NCBI GenBank assembly: GCA_963674475.2
Contig: CAXXFQ010000017.1
Span: forward strand, 310,001-374,000
Origin: CAXXFQ01 sp963674475
GTDB lineage: Bacteria > Planctomycetota > Planctomycetia > Pirellulales > Thermoguttaceae
DNA: 64,000 nt
Direction of reading: 5' to 3'
The position numbers and the translations under genes are program-made. The notes under the pieces were generated by a model, which saw only the letters and a list, made by a program, of their open reading frames with translations, made no database searches and was not told where the DNA came from. This document shows, piece after piece, positions 36,238-45,818 of the stretch (the stretch's first letter is position 1; every line of letters starts with the position of its first letter).

Positions 36238-36843
36238 GTGAGGATCAGAAAGGGAAAAATAGACGAAGTGGACTTTGGCCTTTTGCTGCAGAAAAATCGA
36301 AGCTACCGGCGATTCGATCAAGATCAACCGATCGATCGGGCGACGCTGGTTGAACTGGTTGAGTTGACCCGACGCTGTCCGTCGGCGGCCAACCGGCAAC
36401 CGTTGAAGTACGCGGTCGTCTGCTCGCCAGAATCAAACCGGCGTTTGTTTCCGTGTTTGAGTTGGGCCGGCGCGCTGACCGACTGGGACGGCCCGGCCGA
36501 AGGGGAACGCCCGACCGGCTATATTGTGATTCTGCACGATCAGACCATCTGCAAGGATCCGAGTTTCGATCCGGGGATCGCAGCGCAGTCGATCCTTTTG
36601 GCGGCGGTCGAGCGGGGACTGGGCGGTTGCATGTTCGGCTCGATCGATCGAGAGCGTTTGCGCGACGAGTTTTCCATCCCGAATCAAGACGCGATTCCGC
36701 TTGTTGTTGCGTTGGGTGTTCCGGCCGAAACGGTCAAACTGGAGACGACCCTCGATCCGGCGTCGATCGACTATTGGCGCGACGCCGAGGGGGTTCATCA
36801 TGTGCCGAAGCGTCCCTTGAGTGAAATTTTGATTCAATGGTAG
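36238..36843 (+). CDS. Nitroreductase-family flavoprotein
   Basis: 201 residues, GTG start 4 bases after the ppk1 stop with agagga upstream. The N-terminal 'KNRSYRRFDQDQPID' carries the conserved Arg pair for FMN phosphate, followed by 'CPSAANRQPLKYAVV'; 'GIAAQSILLAAVERGLGGCMFGS' is the standard helix and loop of the family, and 'PLVVALGVPAE' ends the core. It probably binds FMN and reduces an unknown substrate with NAD(P)H. The link to polyphosphate is only by operon position. Confidence 0.9.
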   Translation: MRIRKGKIDEVDFGLLLQKNRSYRRFDQDQPIDRATLVELVELTRRCPSAANRQPLKYAVVCSPESNRRLFPCLSWAGALTDWDGPAEGERPTGYIVILHDQTICKDPSFDPGIAAQSILLAAVERGLGGCMFGSIDRERLRDEFSIPNQDAIPLVVALGVPAETVKLETTLDPASIDYWRDAEGVHHVPKRPLSEILIQW

Positions 36844-36861
36844 GGGAGAAAGAGACGAGTT

Positions 36862-37737
36862 ATGGTCGCCTCGATTGAATTTATTGAGCAGATTATCGAG
36901 ACCTACGTCAAAGCGGCCGATGCCAATCGGACGACGCCTGGGCGTCGTTGCACCGTGGTCGAGCTTGATGCGGAGTTGGCCGACGAGGTGATGATTACCG
37001 GCGACCTGCACGGTAACCGACGTAATTTTAATCTGATCCGACGCCTCGCCAACCTTGAAAAACATCCACGCCGTCATCTGATTCTTCAAGAGGTCTGTCA
37101 TGGCGGCCCGACCTATCCGCAAAACGGCGGCTGCATGTCGCACTACTTGTTGGAACAGGTTGCCAAGCTCAAGGTCCAGTTTCCCGGGCAGGTTCATTTT
37201 CTGATGAGCAACCACGAACTGGCCGAGATGACCGAGTACCCGATCCAAAAGAATCGGCAGATGCTCAACCTCCTTTTTCGGCTTGGGCTGCAGCAGATGT
37301 ACGGCATCGCGACCGACAAGGTCCGGGAATCTTTTCTTCCGTTTATTCAAACGTGTCCGTTGGCCGTTCGTTTGCCCAGCGGAATTTTTATCTCCCACAG
37401 TATTCCCGAAAACGCGGCCGCCGGCGGTTTCGATAAATCGATTTTTTCGCGAGAGCCCGACTCGTTGGAATTTCATAAGCAGTCGAGTATTTTTAAACTG
37501 CTTTGGGGGAGAAACTACACGCCCGAAAACGCGCAGGCGTTTGCCGAGATGGTCGACGCCAAGATCTTGATCAACGGTCACGAGCCGTGCCCCGAGGAGG
37601 GTTACGCGGTGATGAACAAGCACCAGATTATCTTGGATTGCTGTAGTGTCAAGGCGACCTTCGCGCTGATCCCGGTCCGGGAAGGGCTTTCTTTGAAAAA
37701 CGTGCTTTCCCGCATCCGGCGGCTGCCGACCTCGTAG
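36862..37737 (+). CDS. Calcineurin-like metallophosphoesterase
   Basis: 291 residues. Metal ligands are seen in GDLHGN (Asp48, His50), 'MSNHELAE' and 'LINGHEPCPEEGY'. The usual GD-x-D/G line is altered (the region reads HLILQEVCHGGP), so the second Asp of the PPP family may be replaced. The pattern is that of PPP-type Ser/Thr phosphatases or ApaH-like enzymes. It follows ppk1 and the nitroreductase gene by 18 bases and may act on phosphoproteins, nucleotides or polyphosphate; the substrate is not determinable. Confidence 0.85.
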   Translation: MVASIEFIEQIIETYVKAADANRTTPGRRCTVVELDAELADEVMITGDLHGNRRNFNLIRRLANLEKHPRRHLILQEVCHGGPTYPQNGGCMSHYLLEQVAKLKVQFPGQVHFLMSNHELAEMTEYPIQKNRQMLNLLFRLGLQQMYGIATDKVRESFLPFIQTCPLAVRLPSGIFISHSIPENAAAGGFDKSIFSREPDSLEFHKQSSIFKLLWGRNYTPENAQAFAEMVDAKILINGHEPCPEEGYAVMNKHQIILDCCSVKATFALIPVREGLSLKNVLSRIRRLPTS

Positions 37738-38019
37738 GTCCCTTCTTCCCAATGACTTACTGCAACGATTGGAGCTTTCCCCAAGCCGGTGTGACGCTAT
37801 TGTGGCTGGAAAACGCCCTAACGTCCGGTTATAATGAAGTTCTCGAAGGCTTCCCCACCGGCGGTTTCTCCTTTTCTCGGGCATGAAACATGGGTTTGCT
37901 TTTTAAGCTATACTTGGACAGTAACCTAGAGAAAGTGATTTCGCGTTTTGGCGAGTCCGAATCGCCGTCTTTTCGCTTTTTTTCAACGACGCTCGACGAA
38001 CCGATGAGTTAGGCACCCT

Positions 38020-39408
38020 GTGATACGCACCAACGTTCGTGGAATCTTTATTTGCTTCGCCGCAGCCGGTCTTTGCGGTTTGCTTTCTCTTGCGCCGACT
38101 TGGGCCAAGGAGTACAAACCGGTTGGCTCGGTCCCCACCAGACCGTATCGGACGTTGGAATCGCCCGAAGCGTACCGCGTCGATGCGGCTTTGAACGAGG
38201 CGATCGGGGCAATTCGGCTCGAGGAGATTCGCGAGGACGTGGAATTTTTGGCCGACGACGCGATGGTCGGCCGGGAAGCGGGGAGCAAAGAGGGAAAACG
38301 GACCGCCCGCTTTTTGATGAAACAATGTGTCGAGCTGGGACTTCAACCGGCTGGGGAAAACGGGACCTTTGTCCAAACTTTTGCCAACGGACGATACCAA
38401 AACGTTTTGGCCCTGGTCGAAGGCTCCGACCCGACGGCACGAGATGAACTGATTATGGTTTGTGCCCATTACGACCATCTGGGACTCGGCACGAAAGCCA
38501 ACAGTCGCGGGCCACTCGGTCAAATCCACAACGGGGCCGACGACAACGCCAGCGGGACGGCGGCCGTTCTGGCGATCGCCGAGGCGTTGACGACGCTCGA
38601 CTCGAAGCCGAAACGTTCCATTCTTTTCGCCTTTTGGGACGCCGAAGAAAAGGGGATGCTCGGCTCTCGTCACTGGGCGGCCCACCCGACCGAAGCGGAC
38701 CGTTCGATTGTCGCCGTCTTGAACCTTGACATGGTTGGACGACTTCGGAACCATCGGCTGATGGTCTTCGGCGCTCGAACCGGTTACGGGCTGCGTCATC
38801 TGGTTGCTATGGAAAACGCCTCGGTCGGCTTGCAGTTGGACTATTCCTGGACCCTGGAAGACCACGCCGACCACTTTTCGTTTTTCCGACATCGGGTCCC
38901 CGTGCTCATGTTCAATACCGGGCTCCACGACCAATTCCACACCCCGTACGACGATACCGAGTGGATCAATTTTGCCGGTCTCAAACGGGTGACCGACCTG
39001 GCTTTTCGCACCGCCGTCCGCCTTGCCGACCGACCAAACCGAATCGTTTTTCGAGAAAAGGCCGGGCAAGAAAACGATCTGCTTCGGCCGCGTTACGCGA
39101 AGAAACGCTTTGCCTATGACGGGCCGCCGCTGCGGGTGGGGATCTTTTGGGATACGGACGAGGCCGATCCGCACACGATCGTTTTGCGCCATGTCACGCC
39201 AAAGTCGCCCGCCGCGCGAGCCGGATTGAAACCGGGCGATCGCCTCTTTCGTGTCGACGGCAAAACGTTCGAGAACGAGGACCAATTCGACGCGATCCTC
39301 TCCCAGCCGACCGAGAAGGTTCGCATCGAGGCCGAACGAGACGGGAAGCCGTTTACGACGATTTTGCAATTTCGACCGGTATTGGAAAAAACCGTTGGCA
39401 TGAACTAG
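38020..39408 (+). CDS. Exported M28-family aminopeptidase with C-terminal PDZ domain
   Basis: 462 residues with a GTG start; the N-terminus to about residue 27 is a signal peptide (FAAAGLCGLLSLAPTWA). M28 zinc ligands are in 'VCAHYDHLG', 'NGADDNASGTAAVLAIAE', 'FWDAEEKGMLGSRHW', 'NLDMVGRL' and 'HDQFHTPYDD', giving a complete di-zinc aminopeptidase site. A PDZ domain ('VTPKSPAARAGLKPGDRLF') occupies about residues 375-455. It probably trims peptides in the periplasm. A TATAAT at 37830-37835 may be its promoter. Confidence 0.92.
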   Translation: MIRTNVRGIFICFAAAGLCGLLSLAPTWAKEYKPVGSVPTRPYRTLESPEAYRVDAALNEAIGAIRLEEIREDVEFLADDAMVGREAGSKEGKRTARFLMKQCVELGLQPAGENGTFVQTFANGRYQNVLALVEGSDPTARDELIMVCAHYDHLGLGTKANSRGPLGQIHNGADDNASGTAAVLAIAEALTTLDSKPKRSILFAFWDAEEKGMLGSRHWAAHPTEADRSIVAVLNLDMVGRLRNHRLMVFGARTGYGLRHLVAMENASVGLQLDYSWTLEDHADHFSFFRHRVPVLMFNTGLHDQFHTPYDDTEWINFAGLKRVTDLAFRTAVRLADRPNRIVFREKAGQENDLLRPRYAKKRFAYDGPPLRVGIFWDTDEADPHTIVLRHVTPKSPAARAGLKPGDRLFRVDGKTFENEDQFDAILSQPTEKVRIEAERDGKPFTTILQFRPVLEKTVGMN

Positions 39409-39420
39409 GCGGCCTTGATC

Positions 39421-40884
39421 TTACCCCTTGACGACACCGATCGGCCGCAGTCGGGCGACTCGGTTGGCCAAACCGGCCCGCTCGACCACTTCGACGACCC
39501 GTCCGACATCCTTGTACGCGTCGGGTTGCTCTTCGGCCAGCCCCTTCCAACTTCGACAACGGGCGATCACGCCGACCTCGGCCAACTCCTGATCGATCCG
39601 GCGCCCCTTTGCCCGTCGAATTGACTCGGTTCGGCTCATCACCCGTCCGGCGCCGTGACAGCACGAGCCGAATGCCCGTTCCATACTGCCGGGTTGACCG
39701 ACTAAAATCCAACTGGCTCGGCCCATGTCGCCCGGGATGATGACCGGTTGGCCAATCTGGCGGTAGCGGGAAGGGACCTCGCGATGTCCGGGCGGAAACG
39801 CGCGGGTGGCCCCTTTGCGATGGACGCAAACCGTTTTTTCCACGCCGTCGACCACGTGCCGTTCCAACTTCGCGATGTTATGCGCCACGTCGTAGACCAA
39901 CCCCAGCCCGAGCGATTCCCACGGTTTTCCGGCCCACCCGCTCATCGTTTCGCGGACCTGCCAAGCCAACAATTGCCGGTTGGCCCAGGCGTAGTTGGCC
40001 GCCGCGCGCATGCTGCCGAGGTAACGCTCTCCCTCGGGACTGTCGATCGGCGCGCAGGCCAATTGACGATCGGGCAACGAGATGCCGTATTTTTGCGGCG
40101 CGTTGCGAAAGTATTTCAAGGCGTCGTCGCAGACCTGATATCCCAGCCCGCGCGAACCGGAATGGATCATTACGCAAATCTGGTCGAGATGAATCCCCAT
40201 CGCGTCGGCGGCCGTCTGGTCCCAGATCTCCTCGACCCGTTGGATTTCCAGAAAATGGTTTCCCGCGCCCAAAGTGCCGCACTGCTTCTCGCCACGAGTT
40301 TTCGCCCGTGGGGAAACCTCACTGGGATCGGCGTCCGCGATCGCACCGCCCGCCTCGCAGTAATCCACATCGCCGTCGGTCGCCCAACCTTGTCTTTTGA
40401 GAAAGCGAACCCCTTCGGCCAAAAGATGGTCGAGATCCCGTCCGGCAAACCGATAGGGGCCCTTGCTGCCGACGCCCGAAGGGACATTTCGGTGCAAGAG
40501 ATTCATCAACCGATCTAACCCGCTGCGGACGTCGTCGTAGGTCAACTTGGAGCGGAGGATTCGGACGCCGCAGTTGATGTCATAGCCCACCCCGCCGGGC
40601 GAAATGACGCCCCCTTCTTCCGGATCGGTTGCCGCGACACCGCCGATCGGGAACCCGTATCCCCAATGAATGTCGGGCATCGCCAAGCTGGCCGTTTGAA
40701 TCCCCGGCAGCGTGGCCACATTGGCAACCTGTTTAAGCGCTTGATCCGCTCTGGCCTGTTCCATGAGGACCTCGTCGGCAAAGATCAAGCCGTCGACTCG
40801 CATCCGCGAATCGTAGCTCCGCGGTATCCGCCAAGTCACCTCGTCCACCCGTTGAAGTGCAACAAACGATTCCCTTTCGCCCAT
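39421..40884 (-). CDS. rtcB: RNA-splicing ligase RtcB
   Basis: 487 residues. GTP- and Mn-dependent 3'-phosphate/5'-hydroxyl RNA ligase. Metal ligands: Cys in 'GGVGYDINCGVRIL', His in 'LGAGNHFLEIQ', 'VMIHSGSRGLG', 'DVAHNIAKLERH'. The guanylylated His lies in 'CCHGAGRVMSR' preceded by 'PGDMGRASWILVG'. Full length. No RtcA or archease gene is adjacent. It ends 12 bases from the convergent M28 peptidase gene. Confidence 0.97.
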   Translation of the reverse strand: MGERESFVALQRVDEVTWRIPRSYDSRMRVDGLIFADEVLMEQARADQALKQVANVATLPGIQTASLAMPDIHWGYGFPIGGVAATDPEEGGVISPGGVGYDINCGVRILRSKLTYDDVRSGLDRLMNLLHRNVPSGVGSKGPYRFAGRDLDHLLAEGVRFLKRQGWATDGDVDYCEAGGAIADADPSEVSPRAKTRGEKQCGTLGAGNHFLEIQRVEEIWDQTAADAMGIHLDQICVMIHSGSRGLGYQVCDDALKYFRNAPQKYGISLPDRQLACAPIDSPEGERYLGSMRAAANYAWANRQLLAWQVRETMSGWAGKPWESLGLGLVYDVAHNIAKLERHVVDGVEKTVCVHRKGATRAFPPGHREVPSRYRQIGQPVIIPGDMGRASWILVGQPGSMERAFGSCCHGAGRVMSRTESIRRAKGRRIDQELAEVGVIARCRSWKGLAEEQPDAYKDVGRVVEVVERAGLANRVARLRPIGVVKG

Positions 40885-41372
40885 CCTCGACTCCTCCCCC
40901 TCGATGATCGACCTTTCCGCCCGCTTCTATGGAAAAAACATTCGCCCTGTTGGCAAACCCGCCGCGGTAATAAGTGGCCGCAAGTTTCGCCAAGAAAGCG
41001 ATTCTTTCAAAACGCCATATGAGAGTGAAGCACACCCTGTTTTCAACTGGCTGCGAGACAATCGCTTTACCCGAACCGTTTGGGAAAAACGTCGCGACTA
41101 CCCAAAAGTACCGTTTCTTTTTTCAAGATCGGTCGAATCGTGAAAAGAATAAGGGAATCTCAAGGGGATTTTCCGAGTCTCCCCTCCCGTAAAGGGCCTA
41201 ACCTCACCCCGTTTCAGTTGAAAATGAGGGAGAAATGGCGCAGAAAGCGGTCTCAGAAGGAGTCCGTAAAAGAGACCCAGAAAGGGGGCCCAGAAAGGAG
41301 CTGAGAAAAAAGGGGGCCCAGCAAAGCCAATCCCCCCGGGTATTCGACCATTTCGAAGAAAAAGCCGACCAC
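40885..41372. other. Non-coding stretch with purine-rich low-complexity sequence
   Basis: 488 bases between the rtcB start and the end of a secreted protease gene. From about 41220 to 41330 the plus strand is a run of purine-rich segments (cccagaaagg, gagaaa, two gggggcccag copies). Open frames here have no codon signal or family resemblance. It may be a degraded repeat or a 3' region of the protease gene. Confidence 0.4.
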
Positions 41373-42551
41373 TTAGGCCACGGCCGCCCGTTTGCGAAAA
41401 TTCCAAATGGCCATGCCAAAAAACAGGGTGATCAGAAGCAGCCAACTCGACGGTTCAGGAACCGACCCGTTTGTCTCATGGCCGTACTGCCAGTTGTCCA
41501 TCAAGTAGGCGAAATCACTGGCATCGACAAAACCGTCCTCGTTGAAATCCCCGTGGCCCCAAAGATAGTCACTGTCTTGTTGCCAATAGTCCATAAGCAA
41601 GGCGAAGTCCTGCGCGTCAACAAAGCCGTCGAAGTTCGCGTCACCGGGAATCGGAGTGATGATATCGAGGATTTGGTCTTGATAGAAGGAAAGGTCCGAT
41701 AGATAACTCGAGTTGCCGTAAAGCACGGTTTGGCAAGGTTGGTCTGGGAACGGGGCTGTTGCCGCGTGAATAATGCCACAGAGTTCCCACTGGTCTCCGT
41801 TCTTGTAAAAAACGCCTCCCCCCGAATCGCCGGCTACCACCTGCGCCTCGGAATCGGTTTCGCCATAAGACGTGAAGCTGGTCTTGTAGGCCATCGTTTG
41901 CGTGCTTCCGAGAGTTAAGATGCAGTTGTCCGCAGAGGTTCTGTTGTCGTTGTCATCGACCATTTGAAGAACATTGGTTCCCCACCGCATCGTACGGCCG
42001 CCTTCTAAATAATATCCGCGATAATAGTACGGGACATTAGTCTCAATCCACGTGCCTCCAGCCGGGTTATCCTTCCAATAAGTCATCTCCGGTGCCCGAT
42101 TGTACCCGTGACCGACCATGGTTATTTCTTCCCCATGGGAGACGGTTTGGGAAGAAATGTTTACACTACGAAGTCCAGGATCCTCGGTAAGCTTGAAAAG
42201 TTTCAAATCGGTATAATCAGCGTCAAAGCCCAAGCTGGGATCGTTCGTTAGGCGAACTTCGCTTTCCGGGAGATAGTCGTAATAGGTGCCGTTGAAATTA
42301 ACCTTATTGGTGCCAACGTGGCTAGCGGTCATGACCCAGCCGTAGCCCAAATAGACGGCGCTGCAATTACTACAGACGCCGACGTTGCCGAAACCGAAAT
42401 CATCGGCGGGGGCTGTGGTGTTTTGGCTTCCCGTTCCTGTGCCAACAACGACGGCCTCGGCGGTTTCTGGCCCGAAAAGGATTCCGAATCCAGCGAAGAG
42501 AAGGACGAAAGACAATAAAACCGTCCGGGTTGTTAATCGAGTGGTTTTCAT
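41373..42551 (-). CDS. Exported trypsin-like protease with dockerin repeats and PEP-CTERM anchor
   Basis: 392 residues. Signal peptide about 10-33. Catalytic triad candidates: His in 'MTASHVG', Asp in 'DYTDLKLFKL', Ser in 'VAGDSGGGVFY'. After the protease come two EF-hand-like dockerin repeats, 'GDANFDGFVDAQDFALLMD' and 'GDFNEDGFVDASDFAYLMD'. The C-terminus is a PEP-CTERM sorting signal: 'VPEPSSW', a hydrophobic helix and 'FRKRAAVA'. It should be sorted and anchored or released at the surface by an exosortase system encoded elsewhere. Base composition is slightly more AT-rich than its neighbours. Confidence 0.9.
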   Translation of the reverse strand: MKTTRLTTRTVLLSFVLLFAGFGILFGPETAEAVVVGTGTGSQNTTAPADDFGFGNVGVCSNCSAVYLGYGWVMTASHVGTNKVNFNGTYYDYLPESEVRLTNDPSLGFDADYTDLKLFKLTEDPGLRSVNISSQTVSHGEEITMVGHGYNRAPEMTYWKDNPAGGTWIETNVPYYYRGYYLEGGRTMRWGTNVLQMVDDNDNRTSADNCILTLGSTQTMAYKTSFTSYGETDSEAQVVAGDSGGGVFYKNGDQWELCGIIHAATAPFPDQPCQTVLYGNSSYLSDLSFYQDQILDIITPIPGDANFDGFVDAQDFALLMDYWQQDSDYLWGHGDFNEDGFVDASDFAYLMDNWQYGHETNGSVPEPSSWLLLITLFFGMAIWNFRKRAAVA

Positions 42552-42833
42552 TCCAAGCCGCCATTTTCGGAAAGGGAAATAATACTATCACCGCCGCAAC
42601 GGAATAGAATCCGACAATCCTATTAGAATCTTAAATGAAAATAAAATCAACAATTTGTTTCTATCTTTCAAAAATCAAACGGTTTAGAAGCTCTTGGGGA
42701 GTGGGTGTGAGTACCCCAGAAAGGTGGTTTGGTAGGTGGTTGAGTGGGGGGGCATATTGAGATAATGCTAAAGTAACCCTCAATTCAGGGGGGGCTTTAT
42801 CCCCTTTCGTCCGGAAACCAGGGGGGTAAGACG

Positions 42834-44435
42834 TTATTGCTGCCGCTCGGCCTTTTTTAGCAGATCTTCCCAAAACGATCGGGCTTTTTGATAGGCCGCA
42901 AGGGCCTTTGCTTGCCCCGGAGAGGTTGGCAATTCGCGGAAATGTTCCAACCGTTTGTCGACCCAATCGAGAAAGAATTGGACGCTCTGGCGACTGATAC
43001 GAGGCCGATAGTCAAATTCCACGTAATAGGGTCCGGTCATGGCGAATCGATAGGTTTTTTCGAGATCGGTCACCGCGCGCAGTAGAAACCAGCCGCTTCG
43101 CTCGAAACGGATTTTCGGGAGCTTTCCGGTCTTCGCGTAGTCGGCAAACCGGATCGTCTGTTCGATTTCTCCGTTTTTGATGATTTCCAAATAGCTGATC
43201 GGTTGTCGGGTCGAAAAGGTCAGGCCGATTTCCAATTCGACCGGTTCTTTCCCTTCGGCGCGGAAGAGGGCTCCCGGCGGTTGGCCTTCGACCGACGGAC
43301 GAAGTAGCGGTCCGTTGGTGATCGTCACCCGTCCGGCCCGAAAGGCGTTCCACCAAGCGTCATAGTTGAAATCGCCCTCGACGAAGACGTACATCCGGTT
43401 GTAGCCGAGTGGATTTGGTCCGATTCCCGAACCGCTCCCGGCCGACGGCGGGATACGTAAGCCGCAATTGAGCAGGTGAAAGTAGATCTGTTGGTTCCAG
43501 TGGATACGGCCGAAGGGAGGCGGGAAGAACTTTCGATCGAACGGCTTCCGTTCTTTTTTGTTTTTGAAAAGACGATCCCGACCGATCTGTTCGCCTGCCA
43601 GACGGATCGAATCGATTTGGCCCTCGGCGATCAACAACGGGAGATCGGCCACCGACGCGTCGACCGCTTCGATATGGGTCTGAGGCGTCTCGTTCGCTTT
43701 GCCAACGATTTCAAGCGGAAAAAAAACCGCGTTGGTTTGGGGAGGCGTTCGTTTCAGCGGCGCGGTCAAACCGTGATAAGCCAGCTCGGTGCCGGGCCAG
43801 AAGTGCAACCCGCTGGCGAGGCTGTAATAGTAATTTTTGTGAAAACAAACCGGCTCCGGCGCAAACTCGCCTGTGGGGCAAAGGCCGCCGGTTTTTTTGC
43901 CGGTAATGGTTTTCTTTTCCCACTTCGGGTTGTTGGTCGAGGTCAACACGGTCGCCACGTGGAGGTCTTCGGCCAACATCAATCGTTCGATTTGATCGAC
44001 CGGGCGCAGCACTCCCAGATCGCCCGACCACCAACCTTCTTTTGCCATGTCGACGAACCGTTTCAGCTCGACCGTCTTCGAATCGTCGGCAAACGTCTCG
44101 ATCCGAAAGTGGCCCGACGTGATCGGATATTCCGGTCCGCGCTGGATTTCGAACTGATAATTGCCGTTGGGCAGATCCAGCGTGACTTGGCCGGGGCAGA
44201 CGAAATGGTCTTCGAAAAACGGCAGCCCTTTGACTTTTTGGTGAACCCGCTTTTCTTTTCGAGGGGTCGGGATGACTCGTTCGAGATGGATTCGGCACGG
44301 CATCGGCTGACCGGTCTGGGCATCGACGGTTTTCAAAACCAGCGTCCCTCCCCGTTTTGCCACGGCTTGGTTGGCACCGAGTCCGCAGAGGAGAACCAAC
44401 GCGCAGGGCCCGCTTAAGAAGACCAATCGCCACAT
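42834..44435 (-). CDS. Exported CehA/McbA-like protein with an altered metal site
   Basis: 533 residues. Signal peptide about 1-26. An N-terminal beta domain ('GGTLVLKTVDAQTGQPMPCRIHLER') precedes a region resembling the CehA/McbA branch of PHP metallohydrolases ('WWSGDLGVLRPVDQIERLMLAEDL', 'AFRAGRVTITNGPLLRPSVEGQPPGA'). In that family the motif is normally GDLHVHR; here GDLGVLR replaces both metal-binding His. The protein may therefore be a non-catalytic binder or use other residues. Assignment rests on motif resemblance only. A 282-base gap to the protease gene start upstream holds no gene. Confidence 0.6.
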   Translation of the reverse strand: MWRLVFLSGPCALVLLCGLGANQAVAKRGGTLVLKTVDAQTGQPMPCRIHLERVIPTPRKEKRVHQKVKGLPFFEDHFVCPGQVTLDLPNGNYQFEIQRGPEYPITSGHFRIETFADDSKTVELKRFVDMAKEGWWSGDLGVLRPVDQIERLMLAEDLHVATVLTSTNNPKWEKKTITGKKTGGLCPTGEFAPEPVCFHKNYYYSLASGLHFWPGTELAYHGLTAPLKRTPPQTNAVFFPLEIVGKANETPQTHIEAVDASVADLPLLIAEGQIDSIRLAGEQIGRDRLFKNKKERKPFDRKFFPPPFGRIHWNQQIYFHLLNCGLRIPPSAGSGSGIGPNPLGYNRMYVFVEGDFNYDAWWNAFRAGRVTITNGPLLRPSVEGQPPGALFRAEGKEPVELEIGLTFSTRQPISYLEIIKNGEIEQTIRFADYAKTGKLPKIRFERSGWFLLRAVTDLEKTYRFAMTGPYYVEFDYRPRISRQSVQFFLDWVDKRLEHFRELPTSPGQAKALAAYQKARSFWEDLLKKAERQQ

Positions 44436-44788
44436 TTGATACCACCGTTTTATTCGCGTTATTTCTTCTTGATTCTATCGTCCTGAAGGGAGCACCCTTG
44501 CGAGTTTTCCTGCCCCTTGTTGTTGTTCGGGAAGGACAATATTCAAGAATAGCCCCCCCTGAGGGCGAAAAGGGGGTATTTCTCGAGCGACTTTCCTCAA
44601 CTTGACTTGATTCCTTGGCTCCCAGGCCCCAAAATACCTTGGACTCGGCTTGAATGGACGGTATGATTTTTTGTCGGGCCCGGGGTGCTTGCGAAGTTCC
44701 GGTGGTGCCATTGTTTTCGAAGCGATGGCCATTGGCCTTTTGCACTCCATGATTTTCCCTAATCCTTTGGATCGAAATACGGACCAAA
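44436..44788. other. Divergent region upstream of the dnaJ-like gene
   Basis: It contains a C/G-run dyad (ccccc...ggggg, about 44544-44568) and the dnaJ promoter at 44639-44667. No other element was recognised. Confidence 0.4.
44639..44667 (+). promoter_or_regulatory. Likely promoter of the DnaJ-like/rnpA pair
   Basis: TTGGAC (44639-44644), a 17-base spacer, TATGAT (44662-44667), about 120 bases before the ATG at 44789. Good spacing and hexamers for a housekeeping promoter. Confidence 0.55.
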
Positions 44789-45814
44789 ATGTCGGAAGAC
44801 TATTATCAAATATTAGGCGTCTCACGCAGCGCGTCGCAGTCGGAAATCCAAACGGCCTACCGCGATATGGCTCGGAAACACCATCCGGACAAGAATCCGG
44901 ACGACAAGGAGGCGACTCGGAAGTTTCAGCAGATCCAAAACGCCTACGATGTCTTGAGCGACCAGAAAAAGCGAGAGCTATACGATCGATATGGCAGTTC
45001 GTTCGAGTCGGTCGGCGCGGGCGGTCCCGGCGGCGGCCAGGCTGGATGGGAGAATTTTCATTCGGCCGGACCGGGCGGCGGCGGTTATCAAGGGGCCGAA
45101 GGGGCCGATTTTAGCCAGTTTTTTAGCGACCGTTTCGGGGCCGAAATGGGCGGCGGTGGCCCAGCGGGAGGCGCCGGAGGCGGGTTTTCCGATTTCTTTT
45201 CCCAGTTCAGACAGGCCAACCGAGGCGCACAAAAACGGGGGGCCGGCGGCAGACGACGTACTCGCAAAGGGGCCGATCTCGAGCATGAAATCGAGATTCC
45301 CTTTGCCACAGCCGTTCTCGGCGGCAAGGTTCAGATTACCGTCCAGCGCGAACCGGGCAAGACCGAAACGATCACGGTCAATATTCCCGCAGGGGTCGAG
45401 GACGGCAAGAAGATCCGTCTTCGCGGCCAAGGGGAACCGGCTCCACGTGGGGGAACGCCGGGCGATATTTTGTTGAAGGTTCACGTCGCGTCGCACCCTC
45501 ATTTTACCCGACGCGGAAAAAATCTCTATCTGACCCTTCCCGTGACCCTCGCCGAAGCGGTTCTTGGCGCGACGGTCGATGTTCCGACGCCCAAGGGAAC
45601 GGTCGGCCTCCATGTTCCCCCGGCAACTTCCGGCGGGACCAAGCTTCGTGTCAAAGGGCATGGCGTCGCTTCGGCCAAGGGAGAGCCGGGCGATCTGATC
45701 GTCGAGGTCCGGATCGTCGTTCCCAAAGCGTGGGACGAGGAGAGCCGAGCGATGTTCGAAAAACTGGCCGAACGTCAGACGACCGAAAACCCCCGCACGA
45801 AAATCGCCTGGTAA
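44789..45814 (+). CDS. DnaJ-family co-chaperone, CbpA-like (no zinc finger)
   Basis: 341 residues. The J domain (1-70) has the HPD motif at 32-34 ('ARKHHPDKNPDD'). A Gly/Phe-rich region with long G runs (75-165) follows, then the substrate-binding C-terminal domain ('EIEIPFATAVLGGKVQITV', 'VPTPKGTVGLHVP', 'KGHGVASAKGEPGDLIVEV'). The four CxxCxGxG motifs of true DnaJ are absent, so it belongs to the type II/CbpA group. It should stimulate DnaK ATPase. rnpA follows 4 bases after the stop. Confidence 0.93.
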   Translation: MSEDYYQILGVSRSASQSEIQTAYRDMARKHHPDKNPDDKEATRKFQQIQNAYDVLSDQKKRELYDRYGSSFESVGAGGPGGGQAGWENFHSAGPGGGGYQGAEGADFSQFFSDRFGAEMGGGGPAGGAGGGFSDFFSQFRQANRGAQKRGAGGRRRTRKGADLEHEIEIPFATAVLGGKVQITVQREPGKTETITVNIPAGVEDGKKIRLRGQGEPAPRGGTPGDILLKVHVASHPHFTRRGKNLYLTLPVTLAEAVLGATVDVPTPKGTVGLHVPPATSGGTKLRVKGHGVASAKGEPGDLIVEVRIVVPKAWDEESRAMFEKLAERQTTENPRTKIAW

Positions 45815-45818
45815 CGCC

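Noticed and set aside
41220..41330. CRISPR-like repeats
   Set aside because: The repeated segments are short, purine-rich and unevenly spaced, with no uniform repeat or cas genes.
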